Shown: positions 32,364-37,038 of the stretch, in pieces
Numbering within the stretch: position 1 is the stretch's first letter
Layout of the letters: each line of letters starts with the position of its first letter
Assembly: GCA_022561755.1 (NCBI GenBank)
Contig: JADFQN010000012.1
Coordinates: forward strand, 1-37,038
Source: Bacteroidota bacterium
Lineage (GTDB): Bacteria; Bacteroidota; Rhodothermia; Rhodothermales; Rubricoccaceae
DNA: 37,038 bases
Direction of reading: 5' to 3'
The notes under the pieces: model-generated
The model's input: the letters and a program-made list of their open reading frames with translations, nothing else
Told to the model about the DNA's origin: nothing
Database searches by the model: none
Program-made: the position numbers and the translations under genes

Positions 32364-33016
32364 TGTGTGGAATCGGGGGCAGTGGTTGCGCCCATCTCTT
32401 CAATGCCGACGACTTCTTCGAGGCGCTGCATGAAGTCGCTGTATGCGGCAACGGTGGAGTCTTGCATGAGGCTGGCGGCTTCGAGGTAGTGGCGGGCGGC
32501 CACGAGCGAGTCGGCGCGGGCTTTGAGTTCTTCCGCGAACGCCGAGGGCTCCTGCGGGGTCCCATCCTGTGGCTGCGTGCCATCAAGACGTCGTTTCACG
32601 AGTTCGTAGTTAAAACGAGCGGCGGGGAAGTCGGGTTGCAGGATGAGCGCTCGGCGGAGGTATTCGAGGGCCTGTTCGAGCTCCTCGGTTTTGGCCAGCG
32701 CGGTACCCGCATTGTAAGCGGCCTCCGCCCGCTTCGACGGCGTCTCGGCCAGCGCGAGAGCCTCCGAGAAGGCCTCGGCGGCTTCTGCAAACTGCTCTTG
32801 CGCGAAGTGTGCCAGCCCGAGATTCGTGTGGAGAGCTTCCCGTGTTCGACCGGTCTGGTTCTCCGTCGCGTTGATGCCTTCCTGAAAAGCCGCAGCCGCT
32901 GCCTCGAAATTGTCCGCCTCGAACAGCTCCATCCCCTTGCGTCCCTCGGCAGCGCCGTCGGCGAACGCCGCGCAGCCGGTCAGGGCTAGGAGGATGGCGA
33001 GGAGAGTGAGGCGCAT
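32360..33016 (-). CDS. TPR lipoprotein of the bat cluster
   Basis: A 218-residue protein from ATG 33016; the upstream in-frame ATG at 33115 would add a repeat-encoded, Pro/Thr-rich N-terminus. Signal peptide with lipobox LTGC (MRLTLLAILLALTGC), then four TPR-type repeats: GMELFEADNFEAAAAAFQEGI, EALHTNLGLAHFAQEQFAEAAEAFSEALA, AEAAYNAGTALAKTEELEQALEYLRRALIL and ARFNYELVKRRL, followed by a helical tail. It is a second TPR protein between batB and batC, most likely a lipid-anchored scaffold of the Bat complex. The leader before the ATG is CACCC-rich. Confidence 0.87.
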   Translation of the reverse strand: MRLTLLAILLALTGCAAFADGAAEGRKGMELFEADNFEAAAAAFQEGINATENQTGRTREALHTNLGLAHFAQEQFAEAAEAFSEALALAETPSKRAEAAYNAGTALAKTEELEQALEYLRRALILQPDFPAARFNYELVKRRLDGTQPQDGTPQEPSAFAEELKARADSLVAARHYLEAASLMQDSTVAAYSDFMQRLEEVVGIEEMGATTAPDSTQ

Positions 33017-33079
33017 TGTCTGGGTATGGGTGGTTGAGGGTGTGAGAGGGTGAGGGCGTTTCGGGGTGTGGGCGGTGGA

Positions 33080-33230
33080 GGTAGGGCGTGCTCGCCGAGC
33101 GCGCCGGTTGTTCATGGTGTGAGAGGGCGAGGGGGAGAAAGGTGAAGGGAGCGGTGAGAGAAGATGGGAACCTGTAGAGACGGCCCGTAGGGGCGTCTCC
33201 GGGTAAGCATTACCGCTACGATATGAGAGG
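33080..33230. repeat. Repeat modules F1 and E1 between batB and the TPR gene
   Basis: F1 (33080-33131): GGTAGGGCGTGCTCGCCGAG, GCGCCGGTTGTTCATGGTGT, GAGAGGGCGAG. E1 (33174-33230): GTAGAGACGGCCCGTAGGGG, CGTCTCCGGGTAAGCATTAC, CGCTACGATATGAGAGG. Both recur at 35458-35570 in the opposite order. E1 contains the pair GAGACG/CGTCTC. Confidence 0.85.
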
Positions 33231-33261
33231 AAGAGCGTATGAGAGGAGGAGGTATTGATGC

Positions 33262-33280
33262 CTTCACGTAATCACGTAAT
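33262..33280. repeat. Octad tandem repeat overlapping the batB stop
   Basis: TTCACGTAATCACGTAATCA on the plus strand, i.e. TGATTACG units of 8 bp in the sense of batB. The batB stop TGA (33272-33274) is part of a unit and the last sense codons (ATT ACG) belong to the preceding one. Confidence 0.75.
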
Positions 33281-34300
33281 CAACTCCTCGTCTGTCGTCT
33301 TGATCGTACGGAGTGCAAGAACTCGTTCGGCGATCAGAAAGAGTAGCGCCAGCCCCAGCGGCCACTGGAAGCGCTCGGCGGAGGCTTCGTAGCGTTCCGC
33401 GTCCAGGATAGCCCGGTCTAAACGGTCGAGGCGCGATGATATTTCCGCGAGGCCGTTTCCACTTCCCAGCCGTACGAGGCCGTCGCGCCCGGCGATGTCG
33501 CGCAGCACGCCTTCCTCCAGCCGCGACGTGATCTGCTCGCCGTTTCTATCGATTTTGAAGCCCACGCGCTGCCCGTCTCTGTAAATGGGAATGGGCGCAC
33601 CCTCCTCCGTTCCCACACCCGCGGCCAACAGCAGCACACCGTCGTCGCGGAGGGCGTCAACCGCTTCGTCCAGGCGGCCCTCGTGGTCCTCGCCGTCCGA
33701 GACCACGAGTAGGACACGCGGTCTCGGCGGACCGGCCTCACCATCATCGGCAAGGGCGCTGCGCGCGGTGAGGAGCGCGTTGGCGAAGTCGGTGCCGGGC
33801 GTGGCTACAAGGTCGGGGCCGGCGGCATCCAAAAAGAGCCGGAAGGCCGAGCGGTCCGTCGTGAGCGGGCATTGGAGGAACGCATCCCCAGAGAAAACGA
33901 CGAGCCCGATGCGGTCGCCCGCCCGCTGCTCAACGAGTTGGGAGATGGCGAGCCGTGCGCGTTCGAGGCGGCTCGGGGCGATGTCTTCCGCCAGCATCGA
34001 CGACGACACGTCCAGCGCAATGATGAGGTCGAGGCTTTCCCGCCGTGCCTCTCGAACCGAGGTGCCGTAGAGCGGCCTTGCAAGGGCCAGAATGAAAAAG
34101 GCGACGCCAAGCACGACCAGAAATCCCCGCCGCCGCCGCACACGAGCCACGCGGGATGCGTACGCTTGCTCGGGTGCTTCTCGCCCACCGAAGAATAACC
34201 GCAATGCCTCCATCCGCCGCCGCGCCGCGTAAGCAAACAGGAACACCGCCGCCGGGATCAGCAGCAGGAGCCAGAGGGCCTCGGGGGATTTGAAGGACAC
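33272..34300 (-). CDS. batB: BatB-like VWA-domain membrane protein
   Basis: From GTG 34300 the protein has 342 residues: two N-terminal membrane segments (ALWLLLLIPAAVFLFAYAA; FLVVLGVAFFILALARPLYG), a von Willebrand A domain with the MIDAS motif DVSSS (97-101), DRIGLVVFSGDAFLQCPLTTD, the TPGTDFANAL MIDAS threonine region and LLVVSDGEDHEG, and a C-terminal membrane segment (FQWPLGLALLFLIAERVLAL). The layout is that of BatA/BatB. An ATG at 34408 would extend it by 36 residues encoded by the heptad repeat (HFSLHPSPFTLHPFPFSPF), which I consider leader. The stop lies inside an octad repeat. Confidence 0.93.
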   Translation of the reverse strand: MSFKSPEALWLLLLIPAAVFLFAYAARRRMEALRLFFGGREAPEQAYASRVARVRRRRGFLVVLGVAFFILALARPLYGTSVREARRESLDLIIALDVSSSMLAEDIAPSRLERARLAISQLVEQRAGDRIGLVVFSGDAFLQCPLTTDRSAFRLFLDAAGPDLVATPGTDFANALLTARSALADDGEAGPPRPRVLLVVSDGEDHEGRLDEAVDALRDDGVLLLAAGVGTEEGAPIPIYRDGQRVGFKIDRNGEQITSRLEEGVLRDIAGRDGLVRLGSGNGLAEISSRLDRLDRAILDAERYEASAERFQWPLGLALLFLIAERVLALRTIKTTDEELIT

Positions 34301-34303
34301 AGC

Positions 34304-34359
34304 GAAAGGTGAGAAGGGAAAAGGGTGAAGGGTGAAGGGTGAAGGGTGAAGGGAAAAAT
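34304..34359. repeat. Heptad tandem repeat directly upstream of batB
   Basis: Eight units in perfect 7-bp register: GAAAGGT, GAGAAGG, GAAAAGG, four identical GTGAAGG (34325-34352), GAAAAAT. In the batB sense this is CCTTCAC, repeated and ending three bases before the proposed GTG start. Confidence 0.93.
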
Positions 34360-34404
34360 GGGCAGGGACGTCCTTCATGGGGGGGCCAGGGTGAGAGAGC
34401 AAAC

Positions 34405-34434
34405 TCACGTATTCACGTTCTCACGTAATCACGG
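34405..34434. repeat. Octad tandem repeat overlapping the batA stop
   Basis: Units of 8 bp: TCACGTAT, TCACGTTC, TCACGTAA, TCACGGCA (34405-34436). The batA stop TGA is the complement of 34429-34431, the first bases of the last unit. Confidence 0.8.
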
Positions 34435-35400
34435 CACCCTCCTCAGGCGGGTGTTAACTAGCAAAATGTTGAGCAGTATCACCCCGAAGGCGGGCCAGAG
34501 GAACCACTGATAGCGCTCCTCGACGTCGACGTACGAGGTTTCTTCGATCTCGGTGCGCTCCAACTCGGAGATGGCGTCGTAGATCGAGCGGAGGGCCTCG
34601 GCATCGGTGGCGCGGAAATAGCGGCCTCCGGTTTTGCCCGCGACCTCGCGGAGCGTGGCCTCGTCAACTTCCGGTACCTGCATGAACGGTCCAAAGATGC
34701 CGCCGCCCTCGCGACCGCCTTCCCCGCCTACTCCGATCGCGTAAATCTTGACGCCCAGCGCCTCGGCTACTTCAGCAGCCGTCGTCGGGTCGATTTCGCC
34801 GCGGTTGTTCTGGCCGTCGGTGAGGAGGATGATCACCTTGCTCTCCGCCTCGCTGTCGCGGAGGCGCGCCGTGGCCGTGGCCAGCGCCGTCCCGATGGCC
34901 GTGCCGTCCTCAATCAGGCCCATCCGCACCTCGAAGAGCATGCGCCGGAGGAAGGGGTAGTCCAGCGTAAGGGGGGCCTGCGTGTAGGCCTGCGCCGCAA
35001 ACACGACCAACCCGATGCGGTCGGACACGCGGCCTGCGATGAAATCGGCCCCCACCACCTTGGCGGCCTCGAAGCGGTTGGGGTAGAAGTCCTCCGCCGT
35101 CATCGACGTGGAGACGTCCAGCACTAGCATAATGTCGATGCCCTCGGCCGTGCGCTCCACCGTTACGTCGTGGCGCTGCGGGCGGGCGAGGGCCGTCAGC
35201 GAGAGCGTCAGAGCGAGGAGGCTTAGCACTGTGGGGAGGCCCTTCAACCGCGTCCCGAGCGTCTTGGGCAGCGCTTCGGCGTCGGCTGTGGCCGAGTAAC
35301 GCAGGCCCGGCGCGGTACGCCGCGACTGCTTCCACGCCGCCCACGCGAGCAGCGGCACGGCGAGGAGGCCGAGGAGGAAGATGGGATCGGCGAAGGACAA
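34429..35400 (-). CDS. batA: BatA-like VWA-domain membrane protein
   Basis: A 323-residue protein starting at TTG 35400. Membrane segments at about 5-22 (DPIFLLGLLAVPLLAWAAW) and 55-73, the VWA domain with MIDAS DVSTS (95-99), TAEDFYPNRFEAAKVVGADFI, DRIGLVVFAAQAYTQAPLTLDY, DGTAIGTALATA and IILLTDGQNNRGEIDP, then a glycine-rich loop (GVGGEGGREGGGIFGPFMQ) and a C-terminal membrane helix (FLWPAFGVILLNILLVNTRL). BatA and BatB pair in the membrane; the cluster was linked to aerotolerance in Bacteroides and is usually driven by a MoxR ATPase and a DUF58 protein, which are not upstream here; sir2 takes that place. The leader before the TTG is a TTCA/CATTCA stutter. Confidence 0.95.
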   Translation of the reverse strand: MSFADPIFLLGLLAVPLLAWAAWKQSRRTAPGLRYSATADAEALPKTLGTRLKGLPTVLSLLALTLSLTALARPQRHDVTVERTAEGIDIMLVLDVSTSMTAEDFYPNRFEAAKVVGADFIAGRVSDRIGLVVFAAQAYTQAPLTLDYPFLRRMLFEVRMGLIEDGTAIGTALATATARLRDSEAESKVIILLTDGQNNRGEIDPTTAAEVAEALGVKIYAIGVGGEGGREGGGIFGPFMQVPEVDEATLREVAGKTGGRYFRATDAEALRSIYDAISELERTEIEETSYVDVEERYQWFLWPAFGVILLNILLVNTRLRRVP

Positions 35401-35457
35401 GGCTGAATGGTGAACGATGAGTGCTGAAGGGATGGAGGGAATGTTGGGGAAAAGCCC

Positions 35458-35570
35458 GTAGAGACGACCCGATGGGGCGTCCCCGGGTGAGCATTACTGC
35501 TACGGTATCAGAGGTTAGGGTAGGGCGTGCTCGCCGAGCGCGCCGGTTATTTATGGTATAAGAGGGTGAG
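35458..35570. repeat. Repeat modules E2 and F2 upstream of batA
   Basis: E2 (35458-35514): GTAGAGACGACCCGATGGGG, CGTCCCCGGGTGAGCATTAC, TGCTACGGTATCAGAGG. F2 (35519-35570): GGTAGGGCGTGCTCGCCGAG, GCGCCGGTTATTTATGGTAT, AAGAGGGTGAG. The same two modules occur at 33080-33230 in the order F-E. Confidence 0.85.
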
Positions 35571-35690
35571 TGAGGAAGGGCGTGTGGGAGGTTGGGAGTG
35601 TGAGGGGGAGAGAGGGAGAGAGGGAGGTAAGGGTGTTCGGGAGGTTGGGGGTGTGGGCGGTGGCGAGGAAGAAAGGTGGAGAGGAGGAGA
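35571..35690. repeat. G-rich purine stutter upstream of batA
   Basis: Runs such as GGGAGAGAGGGAGAGAGGGA, GGTTGGGGGTGTGGGCGGTGG and GTGTGGGAGGTTGGGAGTG with a loose period of 8-9. Several G3-G5 tracts with short spacers could form a G-quadruplex. Together with E2/F2 and the octads it fills the 331-bp gap between sir2 and batA, where there is no gene. Confidence 0.7.
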
Positions 35691-35701
35691 TTAGGAGGCC
35701 T

Positions 35702-35753
35702 TCACGTACTCACGCGTCACGTACTCACGCGTCACGTACCCACGTAATCACGA
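35702..35753. repeat. Octad/heptad tandem repeat overlapping the sir2 stop
   Basis: TCACGTAC (8), TCACGCG (7), TCACGTAC, TCACGCG, TCACGTAC, CCACGTAA, TCACG. The sir2 stop TGA is the complement of 35732-35734, the first bases of a TCACGTAC unit, and the last sense codons (GAT TAC GTG GGT ACG) are repeat units too. Confidence 0.85.
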
Positions 35754-36499
35754 ACGGCTTCGAGAAGCCGCGGCAGTACCTCCCCAGCTTTCCCGGCAAC
35801 GTGCTCGCTGAGCCGTGAGGCTATGTCACTTCGCTGCGGATTGATCTCCGCGACGTACGCGCCGTTTTCTCGGGCGATGAGCGGAAGTCCGGCCGCCGGG
35901 TAGACGACGGCGCTGGTGCCTACAGAGAGGAAGACGTTACAGGATGCAGCAGCCTCGGCGGCGCACTCCATCGCGCCCTCAGGAAGCATCTCGCCGAACC
36001 ACACAACGTCGGGGCGGAGGAGGCCGCCGCACGACGGACACATGGCCGTCTCACCGGATTCGATAGCCGCGAGTTCGTCTTCCGAAGCAGGTCGCCTACA
36101 GCCGATGCAGTAGGAGCGAGTGAGCGTGCCGTGGAGCTCGATGAGCCTTTCGGAGCCAGCGCGGGCGTGCAGGCCGTCTACGTTCTGGGTGGCGAGGAGG
36201 AAGTCGCCGCCTCGTTCGCAGACCATGCGTTCGAGCTCTGCCAGCGCGTGGTGTCCAGGATTTGGCAGAACCTCTTCAACAACCGCCCGGCGATGCGCGT
36301 ACCAGCTTTGCACGAGCACAGGGTTGTTCAGAAAAGCCTCCACGTTCGCGAGTTCCTCGGGCCGGAACTGCTGCCAGAGACCATCCGGGTCGCGGAACGT
36401 GGGCACGCCGCTCTCCGCCGAGATCCCCGCCCCGGTCAGCACGGCGACATGCTTGGCGGCCGCCAGGCGTTCGACGAGGATGTCGGAAAAGGGAAGCAT
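35732..36499 (-). CDS. Sir2-family NAD-dependent protein deacylase, SIRT5-like
   Basis: A 255-residue sirtuin that removes acyl groups from lysines using NAD. GAGISAESGVPTFRDPDGLW (23-42) is the NAD-binding motif, TQNVDGLH is at 104-111, the catalytic His123 lies in ELHGTL, zinc ligands are Cys131, Cys134, Cys154 and Cys157, and SVGTSAVVYPAAGLP with AEINPQ closes the Rossmann part. Tyr67 and Arg70 (WYAHR) match the YxxR pair that marks class III (SIRT5/CobB) enzymes able to remove succinyl and malonyl groups. The last residues (DYVGT) are encoded by the tandem repeat over the stop. It is upstream of batA on the same strand, 331 bp away. The leader before the ATG is the CCTTCAC-type heptad repeat. 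Confidence 0.96.
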   Translation of the reverse strand: MLPFSDILVERLAAAKHVAVLTGAGISAESGVPTFRDPDGLWQQFRPEELANVEAFLNNPVLVQSWYAHRRAVVEEVLPNPGHHALAELERMVCERGGDFLLATQNVDGLHARAGSERLIELHGTLTRSYCIGCRRPASEDELAAIESGETAMCPSCGGLLRPDVVWFGEMLPEGAMECAAEAAASCNVFLSVGTSAVVYPAAGLPLIARENGAYVAEINPQRSDIASRLSEHVAGKAGEVLPRLLEAVRDYVGT

Positions 36500-36502
36500 T
36501 GA

Positions 36503-36662
36503 TAGGGAGAAGTGAAAAGGGAAAAGGGTGAAGTGAAAAGGGTGAAGGGTGAAGGGTAATCTGCGTTGGTCTGCGTGAGTCTGCGGCTAGTTTGTCTTTA
36601 GACCCTAGTCCGAAGTCTATAGACTACAGACTAGAGACTGGGGCCTGGAGGCTAGAGCCTAC
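36503..36662. repeat. Mosaic of three tandem-repeat types upstream of sir2
   Basis: Heptads at 36514-36555 (GAAAAGG twice, GTGAAGT, GAAAAGG, GTGAAGG twice); decads at 36560-36589 (TCTGCGTTGG, TCTGCGTGAG, TCTGCGGCTA); and heptads at 36614-36662 in perfect register (AGTCTAT, AGACTAC, AGACTAG, AGACTGG, GGCCTGG, AGGCTAG, AGCCTAC). No gene is present in 36500-36680. Confidence 0.88.
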
Positions 36663-36680
36663 AGTGTCCCTGCGTCTATC

Positions 36681-37037
36681 TTACCAAGAACGTACACGAC
36701 CGGTATCGATTTGAATAAAATCCAATTTCTTTTGAGACATGGGATCGGCTGCATCCCCGTCAAACATTCCTTCAATCATGTCCACGTTTTGCCCTGCCAA
36801 GGCTATATCATAAGTATCCGTGGCAGAGCACATGGCAAATAAGAAACCCCCTCCTGCAACAAAATCACGGATGTTGGTTGCAATAGCCAATTTAAGCTGC
36901 GATACTTTTTCAAATCCATGTTTTTTAGCGGATGCTTCATATTCTTGTTGTTGTTTGATGTACCAGGGATAGCTCCGGTACATGGAGTAGAATTTTCCAT
37001 ACTGACCAGTAAAGTCTTCATGATGAAGATGCAGCCA
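36681..37037 (-). pseudogene. Fragment of an asparagine-synthetase-B-like conserved protein, truncated at both ends
   Basis: The frame enters from the right edge as WLHLHHEDFTGQYGKFYSMYRSYPWYIKQQQ and continues KVSQLKLAIATNIRDFVAGGGFLFAMCSATDTYDIALAGQNVDMIEGMFDGDAADPMSQKKLDFIQ, then IDTGRVRSW-stop. From memory this matches a conserved Bacteroidota exported protein often labelled asparagine synthetase B, in which FVAGGGFLFAMCS.TD..DIAL and MFDGDAADP are hallmarks; a function as asparagine synthetase is not supported by this part. The family continues well beyond KLDF, so the end after about 36715 looks like a junction. Base and codon use are clearly more A+T-rich than the rest of the window. 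Either a foreign fragment or an assembly join. Confidence 0.6.
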
Positions 37038-37038
37038 G

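Noticed and set aside
7098-36662. CRISPR arrays among the many repeats
   Set aside because: No regularly spaced identical repeats with unique spacers; tandem units lack spacers and dispersed ones are palindromic elements. No cas genes.

Overview
The window comes from a moderately GC-rich bacterium of the Bacteroidota/Rhodothermota line, most likely a Rhodothermales- or Balneolales-like organism. The evidence is a full-length SprA (the outer-membrane translocon of the type IX secretion system), a secreted protein with a type IX C-terminal sorting domain, a complete Bat aerotolerance cluster, GTG/TTG starts and pyrimidine-rich gene leaders without Shine-Dalgarno sequences. I assign the order by gene content only.

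Layout. 1-2.2 kb: a metal-homeostasis group made of a truncated multicopper oxidase (minus strand, off the left edge), a DtxR/MntR-type metalloregulator and a divergent outer-membrane protein, with a TTTTAG-N6-CTAAAA palindrome between the last two. 2.2-7 kb: a TolB-like propeller lipoprotein, tsaD, two A+T-richer secreted-protein genes, the fossil end of a type IX secreted protein, and a GH25 lysozyme. 7-7.55 kb: two MITE-like repeats. 7.55-10.1 kb: a tightly packed plus-strand operon (a frameshifted outer-membrane protein, LytR_C protein, rsfS, lipoprotein, DUF423). 10-19.4 kb: an acidic orphan, lipB and the 7.8-kb sprA, all minus. 19.7-21.2 kb: an NTF2-like lipoprotein and an SDR oxidoreductase. 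21.2-36.5 kb: one long minus-strand run, read from right to left as sir2, batA, batB, two batC-like TPR genes, batD, batE, tdk, RDD protein, dnaX, ybaB, recR, LOG-family hydrolase and a fused two-domain ABC permease. The last ~360 bases carry a truncated, A+T-rich gene of unlike composition, reading in from the right edge.

How the genes work together. dnaX-ybaB-recR is the classic replication/repair cluster. The Bat proteins form a membrane/periplasmic VWA-TPR complex; the usual MoxR ATPase is not in view. SprA exports proteins such as the one at 4642-5559. lipB, tsaD and rsfS are housekeeping genes.

The most unusual content lies between genes. Nearly every gap over about 60 bp is filled by repeats. 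(i) Two palindromic MITE-like families, A (3 copies) and B (5 copies), flanked by TA; one B copy is nested inside a third family, C. (ii) Short hairpin cassettes of 16-22 bp recur at slots inside families A, B and C. One 21-bp cassette sits between AC and GA in both an A and a B copy, with a compensatory stem change, while sister copies show empty sites. (iii) Degenerate tandem repeats with a period of exactly 7 (or 8) but unrelated words; the period-8 type starts at the stop codon of sir2, batA and batB. (iv) CACCC-rich leaders directly before many start codons. I regard this layered punctuation as the best candidate here for something not properly described.
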